Shown here: piece after piece, positions 17,369 through 24,287 of the stretch | Numbering within the stretch: position 1 is the stretch's first letter | How the letters are laid out: each line of letters starts with the position of its first letter | From: Streptomyces natalensis ATCC 27448 | GTDB taxonomy: Bacteria > Actinomycetota > Actinomycetes > Streptomycetales > Streptomycetaceae | NCBI RefSeq assembly: GCF_000935125.1 | Contig: NZ_JRKI01000002.1 | Coordinates: forward strand, 62,001-126,000 | Direction: 5' to 3' | Length of the DNA stretch: 64,000 nucleotides | The notes under the pieces: model-generated | What the model was told of the DNA's origin: nothing | What the model saw: only the letters and a program-made list of their open reading frames with translations | The model's database searches: none | Program-made: the position numbers and the translations under genes

Positions 17369-17671
17369 GTGAAGTACGCGAAGTCTGCCGCGATCGTTGC
17401 CGGTTCCCTCATGGCCGTCGGCGCGGCCGCCCCCGCTTTTGCCGCCGGTCCCACGCCCCCGCACGCGCTCCCGCAGACCGGCCCCAGCAGCACGCTGTCG
17501 AACGTGCTGCACGCCAAGCCGCTTGATGGTCACCGGCTCGCGCCGGTGGTCAAGACGGTCAAGGGTGCGACGCAGAAGGTACAGGGCGGCAAGAAGTTCC
17601 TGCTCACCGGGAACAAGATCGGCAACGGCAACCCGGGGTCGCTCCTGGGCGGACTCCAGATCGGGAAGTAA
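17369..17671 (+). CDS. small secreted protein linked to chaplins, unknown function
   Basis: A protein of 100 residues. Its signal peptide (KYAKSAAIVAGSLMAVGAA, then APAFA) is nearly the same as that of the preceding chaplin, but the mature part has no chaplin domain. It begins with a Pro-rich stretch (GPTPPHALPQTGPSST), then a basic central part (VVKTVKGATQKVQGGKK) and a Gly-rich end (NKIGNGNPGSLLGGLQIGK). GTG 17369 follows AAAGGGA. The shared leader suggests duplication of a secretion cassette and co-regulation during aerial growth. No function can be assigned. Confidence 0.75.
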   Translation: MKYAKSAAIVAGSLMAVGAAAPAFAAGPTPPHALPQTGPSSTLSNVLHAKPLDGHRLAPVVKTVKGATQKVQGGKKFLLTGNKIGNGNPGSLLGGLQIGK

Positions 17672-17705
17672 TGTCCGGCACGCATTCCGGACTTCGCTGA
17701 GAAAT

Positions 17706-17741
17706 CCGGGCCGCCCAGATTTCCCCTTCTGGGCGGCCCGG
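17706..17741 (+). terminator. terminator after the small secreted protein gene
   Basis: A perfect 14-bp stem (CCGGGCCGCCCAGA and its complement) with an 8-nt loop, followed by GTTTCTGTT, 34 nt after the stop. Confidence 0.85.
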
Positions 17742-17954
17742 GTTTCTGTTGCGCCGATTACCTGGCCCGATCACCGCGTCGATATCCGATAATCGGCCGA
17801 CTCGCGCGGTATTGTTATTCGGTTGTGACCGAGGTGGGGCGTCCCGGTTCGTTGTGCACGGCGTGTGGAGGGAAGCATGCCAATGCCCTTGCGTGATTGA
17901 TGGGGCTGCCGGGGTATTGGCATGCCGGCCGGAAAAGTGAAGGTCATGGCGAAG

Positions 17955-17996
17955 CTCCGGGCCCGCGCCGCCGTCGTCGGCGGTGCGGGCCCGGAG
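17955..17996. terminator. long hairpin between convergent genes
   Basis: An 18-bp stem with one wobble (CTCCGGGCCCGC extended by GCCGCC) and a 6-nt loop lies 10 bp after the stop of the minus-strand gene at 18007. TTTT follows on the plus side. Probably terminates the minus-strand gene. The rest of 17742-17954 shows no gene. Confidence 0.75.
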
Positions 17997-18006
17997 GCGT
18001 TTTCGG

Positions 18007-18627
18007 TCAGGCGATTCCGCCGGGGAGCCGGGGGATGGCGGGCAGGCCCGGGAGGTCGGGGGCGGGCAGGCCGCCGAGCGTGATGCTGAGAATGACGTTC
18101 GCCAGGGCGGTGACGCTCTGTGTCACGGAACTGGTGATGGCGGCCGGGCCGTCCGCGGCAATCGCCTTCAGCAGCGCGTCGGTCTTTGTCTGAAGGCCGG
18201 TGAGGGCCGCGGCCCGCAGATCGTCGGCGGACTTGCCGGTGACGAGCCGGGAACCGTTGTCCGGCTGGGAGATCGACGGCGCGGACGGCGCCTCGGGACC
18301 GGCCTGGCGGACGGCGGAAATGGCGTTTCGGACGGCCTTGCTGTGCTCGGTGATGCGATCCGCCGGAAGTTTGCCGTTGTCGGCGGTCGTGAGGACGTCA
18401 TTGATCAGGTCGGTGACCGGACCGAGCACCCCGGAGATTTCGGCGAGGCTTTTGGCCTGGGCCTTGAGTTCCCCGGTGTTCGGCAGCGGTGCCTTGTGCG
18501 GGGCGGCGCCGCGGGAAGGGGCCGGGGAGTGTTCGATGGACGCGAGGGCGCTTCCCGCGGCGCCCCATGCCAGGGCTCCGCACACGGCGGCGGAGACGAG
18601 CAGACCGGCCTTCCGGGACATCCGCAT
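18007..18627 (-). CDS. secreted helical protein, unknown function
   Basis: A protein of 206 residues with a clear signal peptide (MRMSRKAGLLVSAAVCGALA, cleavage near ALAS). The mature part starts with a Pro-rich linker, continues as an alpha-helical region rich in Ala, Leu, Thr and Asp (about 65-180) and ends with a Pro/Leu/Gly-rich tail (GGLPAPDLPGLPAIPRLPGG). No domain recognised. ATG 18627 has AAGGAG at 7 nt. A perfect 8-bp inverted repeat in the leader (18654-18674) and the closeness to the chaplin cluster suggest a developmentally regulated cell-surface protein, but this is inference. Confidence 0.7.
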   Translation of the reverse strand: MRMSRKAGLLVSAAVCGALAWGAAGSALASIEHSPAPSRGAAPHKAPLPNTGELKAQAKSLAEISGVLGPVTDLINDVLTTADNGKLPADRITEHSKAVRNAISAVRQAGPEAPSAPSISQPDNGSRLVTGKSADDLRAAALTGLQTKTDALLKAIAADGPAAITSSVTQSVTALANVILSITLGGLPAPDLPGLPAIPRLPGGIA

Positions 18628-19310
18628 GGAAGGCTCCTTTCCGTGATGCGAAGGAGCCGCGCGATACGCGGCTCATCGCCACCCTGCGAACGGAATTGAC
18701 GGCCCGCAAGATGTGCTGCGGCAGATGGGCGAGCCGGCGGGCGGTCCGGGGGCGGCGCGCTTTCCCGGCGCATTTCCCGCTGTTCGGGTGAGGGGCCGGA
18801 ACTCGCGGCGGTGGAAGGGGTTGTGGGAGAGGGCCCGTAGACATCGGGGTCCCGTAAGCATCGGGCCCCGTACGTACCCGGTCCCGTACGTATCGGGGGT
18901 GGCCTTTCTCGACCGTGAAGGGCGCTGTGTGCGGAGGACCGGAGGGGAAGGGGCGCGCGCCTGCTCGGCGGCCGGCCGAGCGGGTCCGGCGGTCCGCTCG
19001 GCCCGGGCCGCCCGGCCGAGGCGGCCGTCGGCATCGCCGGACGACTCGGCCGGGCGCCGTCGTACCTCCGCGGCCGGGCTGAGCTGCGGCTGGAAGCCGC
19101 CCGGCGACGTACGACGGACCGTGGAGATCAACGCGGGAAAGCCGTGTCCGGCACGGAAGGGATTGTTCTTTCGCCCAATGGTGGGGGCCTCTCTGCCTGG
19201 GCGTTTGACCCGGTTTCCGGGTACGGGGCCCGATGCGGGCGCCCGTGCGGCCGGGAGCTGGCAATATTGGCTAAAAGCCGCAAAGCCGACTGATCGGTGA
19301 GGTGTGGGCC
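18628..19310. other. 683-bp divergent intergenic region
   Basis: No gene is supported. It holds the leader inverted repeat GAGCCGCG-CGATA-CGCGGCTC (18654-18674) and the 16-bp tandem repeats annotated separately. The region near 19265-19290 is AT-richer and may hold the promoter of the downstream nitrilase gene. Confidence 0.5.
18841..18897. repeat. 3.6 copies of a 16-bp tandem repeat
   Basis: Units of the type (A/C)(G/C)(C/T)ATCGGGxCCCGTA start at 18841, 18857, 18873 and 18889 (partial). Each unit contains near-palindromic CGGG/CCCG. Intergenic. Confidence 0.7.
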
Positions 19311-20156
19311 ATGCGAATCGCACTGGCGCAGACGGACTGTGTGCTGGGTGAGGTGGCGGAGAATGTCGATCTCGCCAGCGAGCAGATCAAGCAGGCGGCG
19401 GACCAGGGCGCCGATCTTGTCGTCTTTCCCGAACTCAGCCTGCACGGCTATCACTTGGGCGCACTCAAGCGCGACGATTCCATCGAGGCGCGCGATCCGC
19501 GGCTGCTGGAGCTGAGCCTTCTGGGGCCCGATGTGCTGGTGGGTTTCCATGAGCACACCAGCCTGCGGGCCTACAACACGGCGGCCACCTATGCGGACGG
19601 TGCGATGCGGCATGCACACCGCAAGCTCTATCTGCCCAACTACCTTGCCTGGGAGGAGCGCAAGCACGTCAGCCCCGGCCAGTCGCTGCGTGCGTACGAC
19701 CTGACGAAGTCGGCGAGCGGCGGGCGGGGGGCCACGCTGGTGTGCAATGACGCCTGGCAGCCGGTGCTCCCGTGGCTGGCGGTGCAGGACGGTGCGGAGG
19801 TGCTGTTCGTGCCGACCAACAGCGCGGCCAGTCTGGATCCGGAGGCGATGGACACCGAGGTGTACTGGGACACCCTGCTCTCCTATACGGCGCGGATGCT
19901 CCAGTGCTGGGTGGTGTTCGTCAACCGGGTCGGCAATGAGCTCGGGGCCGCCTTCTGGGGCGGCTCGCGGGTGGTCGATCCGCGCGGGACGGTGGTGGCG
20001 CAGGCGCCCAAGTGGGAGACCGCGCTGGTCACCGTCGACATCGACCCCTCCGAGGCGCGCCGGCAGCGGCGGGCGGTGCCGCTGGTGGCGGAGGCCCGGC
20101 TGGGGCTGATCGACCGCGAGGTACGGCGGCTGATCGACGAGGGCGGCGACAGCTGA
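19311..20156 (+). CDS. carbon-nitrogen hydrolase (nitrilase superfamily)
   Basis: This 281-residue enzyme hydrolyses a C-N bond of an amide or nitrile. The catalytic triad is visible as Glu41 (VVFPELSLHG), Lys105 (HRKLYLPN) and Cys145 (LVCNDAW). A second conserved Glu lies in the AWEERKH loop. The C-terminal RVVDPRGTVVAQAPKWE strand is typical. It acts as a free-standing domain without a glutamine-dependent synthetase partner. ATG 19311 follows GGTGAGG. The natural substrate is not identifiable. Confidence 0.85.
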   Translation: MRIALAQTDCVLGEVAENVDLASEQIKQAADQGADLVVFPELSLHGYHLGALKRDDSIEARDPRLLELSLLGPDVLVGFHEHTSLRAYNTAATYADGAMRHAHRKLYLPNYLAWEERKHVSPGQSLRAYDLTKSASGGRGATLVCNDAWQPVLPWLAVQDGAEVLFVPTNSAASLDPEAMDTEVYWDTLLSYTARMLQCWVVFVNRVGNELGAAFWGGSRVVDPRGTVVAQAPKWETALVTVDIDPSEARRQRRAVPLVAEARLGLIDREVRRLIDEGGDS

Positions 20157-20229
20157 CGGGCGAGGGCAGCTGGCGAGGGCGGCGACGCCTCACGAGGGCG
20201 GCGTCGGCCGGGGCCCGCCCCTCCCGGTG

Positions 20230-20409
20230 CTAACGGGAGGACGCCTCCGAAGGCTGCTCGTCCTTGAGGGCCTTGGCCTCGGACTTGAGGATCCGCATCG
20301 AGCGGCCCAGGCCGCGGGCCATATCGGGCATCTTCTTCGCGCCGAAGAGCAGTACGAGGACCGCGAGGATCACAAGGAGGTGCCAGGGTTCGAAGGCGTT
20401 GCGGAGCAT
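20230..20409 (-). CDS. tatA: twin-arginine translocase TatA-family protein
   Basis: A short protein of 59 residues with one N-terminal membrane helix ([20 protein letters not shown]), the FGxKKxP hinge and an amphipathic helix ([20 protein letters not shown]), ending in an acidic tail. This is the complete TatA/TatE layout. TatA oligomers form the pore for folded Tat substrates. tatC is not nearby, so it may be an extra paralogue. ATG 20409 gives [11 protein letters not shown]. Confidence 0.9.
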   Translation of the reverse strand: MLRNAFEPWHLLVILAVLVLLFGAKKMPDMARGLGRSMRILKSEAKALKDEQPSEASSR

Positions 20410-20532
20410 GGGGCTCGCTTTCGTCGGGGCGGTATCCGGGGGCGGTCTGCCCAGTATGACCCGAACCCTCCGGCCGCCCCGCCCAGGGGACGCGCCTGGC
20501 ACCGGGCGGCCGTCGAGGGCGGCTGCCGGCCG

Positions 20533-20838
20533 CTACCAGCTGGACTTGCGCACGCCCGGCAGATAGCCCTGGTGGGCCTGTTCGCGCAGCCGTACGCGGG
20601 AGAGGCCGAAGGCGCGGAAGTAGCCGCGCGGCCGGCCGTCGACGCCGTCGCGGTTGCGGACCCGGGTGGCGCTGGCGTCGCGCGGCTGGCGTGACAGCTC
20701 GCGCTGGGCGGCGTAGCGCTCCTCCTCGGGGGTGTGCGGATGGCGGATGACGGCCTTGAGGACGGCGCGGCGGGCCGCGTAGCGGGCGACGACGACCCGC
20801 CGCTTCTCGTTCTTGGCGATCTTGCTCTTCTTGGCCAT
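20533..20838 (-). CDS. rpsN: 30S ribosomal protein S14, zinc-independent type
   Basis: A protein of 101 residues ([20 protein letters not shown] ... [34 protein letters not shown]). It lacks the CxxC...CxxC zinc knuckle of the short S14, so it is the cysteine-free paralogue used when zinc is scarce. Its ATG abuts and overlaps the rpmB stop by 1 nt, so the two are translationally coupled. Part of the Zur-type divergent locus. Confidence 0.95.
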   Translation of the reverse strand: MAKKSKIAKNEKRRVVVARYAARRAVLKAVIRHPHTPEEERYAAQRELSRQPRDASATRVRNRDGVDGRPRGYFRAFGLSRVRLREQAHQGYLPGVRKSSW

Positions 20839-21074
20839 CAGGCCTGCTCCCCCCGGGCACGGATGCGGGCGACGGCCGCCTCGATACCGATCGTGTCGAC
20901 GGTCTTGATGCCCTTGGCGCTCAGGGTGAGCCGGATGTGCCGGCCCTCGCTTTCGAGCCAGTAGCGCTTGCGCTGGATGTTGGGGTCGAAGCGGCGTGAG
21001 GTGCGGCGGTGCGAGTGCGAGATCGATGTGCCGAAGCCGGGCTTGCGGCCGGTCAGCTGGCAGTGGGCGGACAC
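20838..21074 (-). CDS. rpmB: 50S ribosomal protein L28, zinc-independent type
   Basis: A protein of 78 residues ([20 protein letters not shown] ... [11 protein letters not shown] ... [20 protein letters not shown]). A single Cys is left near the N-terminus and the paired zinc cysteines are missing, as in paralogues induced by zinc starvation. GTG 21074 has GGAAGG about 9 nt upstream. First gene of the minus-strand operon with rpsN and divergent from rpmG across the Zur-box candidate. Confidence 0.95.
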   Translation of the reverse strand: MSAHCQLTGRKPGFGTSISHSHRRTSRRFDPNIQRKRYWLESEGRHIRLTLSAKGIKTVDTIGIEAAVARIRARGEQA

Positions 21075-21116
21075 GGTGCGGTCCTTCCGGTGGTCGGAGC
21101 CCCAGGTGAGGGTTTA

Positions 21117-21144
21117 TTGAAAATGGAATTCATTTACGTATACT
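21117..21144 (+). promoter_or_regulatory. rpmG promoter overlapped by a Zur-box-like operator
   Basis: TTGAAA (21117-21122), 16 nt, then TATACT (21139-21144) is a near-ideal housekeeping promoter. The spacer and -35 carry AAATGGAATTCATTT (21121-21135), a near palindrome close to the Zur operator TGAAAATGATTTTCA as I recall it. The position predicts transcription starting at or next to the rpmG ATG. Confidence 0.75.
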
Positions 21145-21151
21145 ACCTGGC

Positions 21152-21316
21152 ATGGCTCGCAACGAACTCCGCCCGGTCATCAAGCTCCGGTCCACCGCCG
21201 GAACCGGGTTCACCTACGTCACCCGCAAGAACCGCCGTAACCACCCCGACCGCCTGGAACTGCGCAAGTACGACCCCCTGGCCGGCCGGCACGTCACCTT
21301 CCGAGAGGAGCGCTGA
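21152..21316 (+). CDS. rpmG: 50S ribosomal protein L33, zinc-independent type
   Basis: A very short gene of 54 residues ([20 protein letters not shown] ... [21 protein letters not shown] ... HVTFREER). It has no cysteine, hence the zinc-independent form. The ATG lies only 7 nt after the predicted -10 box, so the mRNA is probably leaderless. rpmE2 follows 6 nt after its stop. Expected to be repressed by zinc-loaded Zur. Confidence 0.95.
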   Translation: MARNELRPVIKLRSTAGTGFTYVTRKNRRNHPDRLELRKYDPLAGRHVTFREER

Positions 21317-21322
21317 GCCCCG

Positions 21323-21574
21323 ATGAAGCCCGGAATCCACCCCGCCTACGGCCCCGTCGTCTTCCGCGACCGGTCCGCCGACTTCGCCTTCCTCACCCGG
21401 TCGACCGCGACCAGCGACAAGACCGTCGAGTGGGAGGACGGCAACACCTACCCCGTCGTCGACGTCGAGATCTCCTCGGCGAGCCACCCCTTCTACACCG
21501 GCACCGCCAAGGTGCTGGACACCGCGGGCCGCGTCGAGCGGTTCGAGCGCCGTTACGGCACGAGGTCCCGCTGA
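21323..21574 (+). CDS. rpmE2: 50S ribosomal protein L31, type B (zinc-independent)
   Basis: A protein of 83 residues ([20 protein letters not shown] ... [25 protein letters not shown]). It lacks the CxxC of type A L31. Second gene of the plus-strand zinc-starvation operon; its stop overlaps the start of the CobW-like gene (TGATG). Confidence 0.96.
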   Translation: MKPGIHPAYGPVVFRDRSADFAFLTRSTATSDKTVEWEDGNTYPVVDVEISSASHPFYTGTAKVLDTAGRVERFERRYGTRSR

Positions 21575-22722
21575 TGGATCCACTCCCTGTCGTGCTGGTG
21601 GGCGGGCTGCACGCGGAGGCGCGGCGGACCGCCGTCGAGCGGCTGCTGCATTCCGTGCCCGGCAGCGTCGCCCTCCATCACGACCTCGCCCCGGCGGCGG
21701 CGGGCACCGTGCGGCGCACCGTCCGCGATGCCGGCGGCACCCTCGACACCGGCCACGCCCCGCTGGTCAACGACTGCGCCTGCTGCGCACTGCGCGAGGA
21801 TCTGGTGCCCGAGCTGGAGCGGCTGGCCGCGGGGCGGACCTGCCGGCTGGCCGTCGTCGAGCTGTGGGATTCGGTCGAGCCGAAGGCCATGGCCGAGGTG
21901 GTCACCGCGTGCGGTTCGGCGAACCTCGCGCTGACCGGGGTGATCACGGCCGTCGATCCGGCGCTGCTGCTTCCGTATCTCGCCTGCGGCGACGACCTCG
22001 CCGAGGCCGGGCTCGCGGCCGCCGCCTCCGACCAGCGCACCGTCGCCGACACCTGGGCGCGGCAGCTGGAGTACGCGCCGGTGCTGGCCATCGCCGAGGG
22101 AGAGGAAGCGGCCGACCCCGCGGACCTCGCCCTGCTGGCGCAGCTGCACCCCATGGCGCGCCAGGTCGCCGTCGCATCGGGAGAGCTGGCGGCGGCCGCG
22201 ACGGACGGATTCGATGCGGAGGCGGCCGCGGCGCGCCAGCATCCCGCCTGTGCGCTGCTGCCGCAGGACGCCGATGCCGACGGCGTGGCCACCCTCGTCT
22301 GGCACCGCACCCGGCCCTTCCACCCCGGGCGGCTCTATGCGGCGCTGGAGGATCTGACCTGCGCGGCCGCGCGCAGCCGGGGCCGGTTCTGGCTGGCCGA
22401 CCGGCCGGACACCCTGCTGTCCTGGGACGCGGCGGGCGGTGCGCTGTGCGTGGAGAACACCGGGCCGTGGCTGGCCTCGCTGCCGGATGCCGCCTGGGAG
22501 ATGGTGCCTCCGATGCGCCGGGCCGCCGCCGCGCTGGACTGGCATCCCGAGCACGGCGACCGCGCCCAGCACCTGGTCTTCACCTCCCCCGGACTGGACC
22601 GCGAGGGCCTGACCTCCCTGCTGGAGTCCTGCCTGCTCACCGACGCCGAGTACGCGGGCGGGCCGCACGCCTGGAAGAGCCTGCCGCCGGCGTTCGACGA
22701 ACTGCTCGATCCGGTGTCGTAG
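21574..22722 (+). CDS. CobW/COG0523-like protein with a degenerate P-loop
   Basis: This 382-residue protein resembles CobW/ZNG GTPases that deliver zinc to proteins under starvation. It keeps the CxCC metal site (NDCACCALRED, Cys68/70/71), the VVELWDSVEP strand, the TAVDPALLL segment and a C-terminal CobW_C-like domain (TLVWHRTRPFHPGRLYAAL). The N-terminal P-loop that should read GxxGAGKTT is GGLHAEARRTA, so GTP binding is doubtful. Translationally coupled to rpmE2. I infer a zinc-handling helper that has lost the switch, or a metal-binding chaperone. Confidence 0.8.
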   Translation: MDPLPVVLVGGLHAEARRTAVERLLHSVPGSVALHHDLAPAAAGTVRRTVRDAGGTLDTGHAPLVNDCACCALREDLVPELERLAAGRTCRLAVVELWDSVEPKAMAEVVTACGSANLALTGVITAVDPALLLPYLACGDDLAEAGLAAAASDQRTVADTWARQLEYAPVLAIAEGEEAADPADLALLAQLHPMARQVAVASGELAAAATDGFDAEAAAARQHPACALLPQDADADGVATLVWHRTRPFHPGRLYAALEDLTCAAARSRGRFWLADRPDTLLSWDAAGGALCVENTGPWLASLPDAAWEMVPPMRRAAAALDWHPEHGDRAQHLVFTSPGLDREGLTSLLESCLLTDAEYAGGPHAWKSLPPAFDELLDPVS

Positions 22723-22726
22723 AGGC

Positions 22727-22757
22727 GGGGCGGGGCCGCCGGGCGCCGCCCCGCCCC
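22727..22757 (+). terminator. terminator of the rpmG-rpmE2-cobW operon
   Basis: GGGGCGGGGC and its perfect complement flank an 11-nt loop, starting 5 nt after the stop codon. Confidence 0.75.
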
Positions 22758-22888
22758 GGGCACCCGCACGCCCGGGAGATGGCGCTGCTGCCGTACGCCT
22801 CGCGCTGACGCGGCCACCTGGCGGTCGATTGTGGCGGAGCTTTGGGGGCAGGCGCTCGACAAGCAGTGACCGGGGCGGCACGGCCTGT

Positions 22889-22916
22889 CGTGCACGTGCA
22901 TCTGCGCATGCATCTG
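22889..22916. promoter_or_regulatory. operator/promoter element upstream of the DUF397 gene
   Basis: CGTGCACGTGCATCTGC, a 3-nt gap, then TGCATCTG. A -10-like TATGAT follows at 22931-22936. The same 28-bp arrangement occurs in mirror orientation at 24004-24031 upstream of the ATPase gene, with three differences confined to the gap. Confidence 0.75.
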
Positions 22917-22974
22917 CATGTGAACACGGCTATGATCCCCGGCAGTTGACGCCCTTTCTCACCGGGAGAGCCCT

Positions 22975-23265
22975 GTGCCCCACGCATACAACGGCATGGC
23001 CGCAACGGATCTCCGCGATGCGGCCTGGCAGAAGAGCCGGCACAGCAATTCCCAGGGCTCGTGCGTGGAGTTCGCCAAGCTGCCCGGGGGCGAGATCGCG
23101 GTACGCAATTCCCGTTTCCCCGACGGTCCGGCGCTCATCTACACGCCGGCCGAGGTCGAGGCGATGCTGCTGGGCGTCAAGGACGGGGAGTTCGACCACC
23201 TCGTACGCGAGGAGCGCTCGGCGGTGTACACGGCTGGCTGCTCAGGTCCGACGTCTGACGTTTGA
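22975..23265 (+). CDS. DUF397 protein of a WhiJ-type module
   Basis: A small protein of 96 residues with the DUF397 pattern (DAAWQKSRHSNSQGSCVEFA, GGEIAVRNSRFPDGPALIYT). DUF397 proteins partner with WhiJ/AbaA-like HTH regulators and histidine-kinase-like ATPases in Streptomyces development; the mechanism is not settled. GTG 22975 follows GGGAGAG at 6 nt. It faces the ATPase gene, and both are preceded by the same 28-bp element. Confidence 0.88.
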   Translation: MPHAYNGMAATDLRDAAWQKSRHSNSQGSCVEFAKLPGGEIAVRNSRFPDGPALIYTPAEVEAMLLGVKDGEFDHLVREERSAVYTAGCSGPTSDV

Positions 23266-23295
23266 CGTGCGGCCCACGCGCCGGGCGTACGACGA

Positions 23296-23332
23296 AGGCC
23301 CTGTCCGGGCGGATGTCCGCCGGGCAGGGCCT
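23296..23332. terminator. bidirectional terminator between the DUF397 and ATPase genes
   Basis: AGGCCCTG/CAGGGCCT arms enclose a second GCGG/CCGC stem in the 37-bp hairpin, midway between the convergent genes. Confidence 0.7.
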
Positions 23333-23360
23333 GGGTGCGCGGGTGGTGCGGGGTCGGTGG

Positions 23361-23888
23361 CTACGGCAGCCGGAACTGCGCCCATACGATCTTGCCGTGC
23401 ATCGTGCCGGTCAGCCGGTGCCAGCCCCAGCTGTCGCTGAAGGACTCCACGAGGTAGAGCCCGCGGCCGGATTCCGCGGCCGAATCGGCCTCGCCGGCGA
23501 CCGGTGAGGCGTCGCTGGAATCGCGTACCGCGCAGATGAGCCGGGAGGACCAGCGCATCAGATGGAGCCGGGCGGGCGCGGCGGCCGGGGACGGTTCCGC
23601 AAGCCGCTGCTCGGGGACGCGGGGCTCGACCGCAAGCGGCTCCGTGGGGGCGAGGACCGCATGCCGCAGGGCGTTGGTGACCAGCTCGGAGACCACCAGG
23701 GCGACCCCGTCGAAGAGTTCGTCCAGGTCCCAGTCCCGCAGTGTGTCGCGCGTGAACTTCCGTGCACCGCCGACCGATTCGTACCGCGGCGGGAGCGTGC
23801 AGGACACGGATCCGGAGGCGGTCAAGGGGTCGACGGGAGGAAGGCCCTGCCATAACGGCTCGAGCATGGTCAAAACCGTAGTCCCCAT
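23361..23888 (-). CDS. HATPase_c (anti-sigma/RsbW-like) ATP-binding protein
   Basis: A protein of 175 residues with the GHKL ATPase boxes: N-box VVSELVTNALRHA and G-box ESGRGLYLVESFSDSWGW. No phosphoacceptor domain is present. Such proteins either phosphorylate anti-sigma antagonists or bind partners in WhiJ-type modules. A Pro/Ala-rich insertion (about 93-110) lies between the boxes. ATG 23888 is preceded by AGGAG at 8 nt; the GTG nine bases earlier has no proper spacing. Confidence 0.85.
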   Translation of the reverse strand: MGTTVLTMLEPLWQGLPPVDPLTASGSVSCTLPPRYESVGGARKFTRDTLRDWDLDELFDGVALVVSELVTNALRHAVLAPTEPLAVEPRVPEQRLAEPSPAAAPARLHLMRWSSRLICAVRDSSDASPVAGEADSAAESGRGLYLVESFSDSWGWHRLTGTMHGKIVWAQFRLP

Positions 23889-24003
23889 GCGAGGCACTCC
23901 TGGCGTTCGCGGACGTCATGATCTGGCCGGTCTGCCGGATCTGGCGGATCTTTCACGAGCGAGTGAGCATGCGTGCGACGCCTATGGTTCCCAATGACCA
24001 CGA

Positions 24004-24031
24004 CAGATGCAAGGGCAGATGCACGTGCACG
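24004..24031. promoter_or_regulatory. mirror copy of the WhiJ-module element, upstream of the ATPase gene
   Basis: Read on the minus strand it is CGTGCACGTGCATCTGC, a 3-nt gap, then TGCATCTG, identical to 22889-22916 except in the gap. It ends 115 nt before the ATPase ATG. Confidence 0.75.
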
Positions 24032-24212
24032 CGCCCTGTTTGAGGCGGCCGATGGCGGTACGCTGCGATTTTTCCTGCGGATTCCTGCGGGACGTGCGGA
24101 TTCTCGAGGGGCGCAGGGCGGCTCGCAGGGGGCGTATGGGGGTTTTGCGGGGGCACGTGCGCGGGTTCTTGTGGAGGGCTTGGGAGGAAGTCACATATCA
24201 GTAACCGCACGA

Positions 24213-24228
24213 GCACTCAACGGAGTGC
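24213..24228. promoter_or_regulatory. palindrome upstream of the HTH regulator gene
   Basis: GCACTC-AACG-GAGTGC, a perfect 6-bp inverted repeat 60 nt before the GTG start; a candidate autoregulatory site. It differs from the element shared by the two partner genes. Confidence 0.45.
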
Positions 24229-24287
24229 GAACGTGGCAGACTGCGGCCCACCGTTGGACGGGGTGGGGTCACAGGAGGGGCTGAGAG

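Larger units (their letters stand above)
23889..24287. other. 399-bp regulatory gap of the WhiJ-type module
   Basis: No gene is supported. The gap holds the mirror copy of the promoter element (24004-24031) and, near the HTH gene, the palindrome GCACTC-AACG-GAGTGC (24213-24228). Confidence 0.55.

Noticed and set aside
24018..24216. small frames in the WhiJ-module gap
   Set aside because: Composition is random and they overlap the duplicated promoter element and the upstream region of the regulator.
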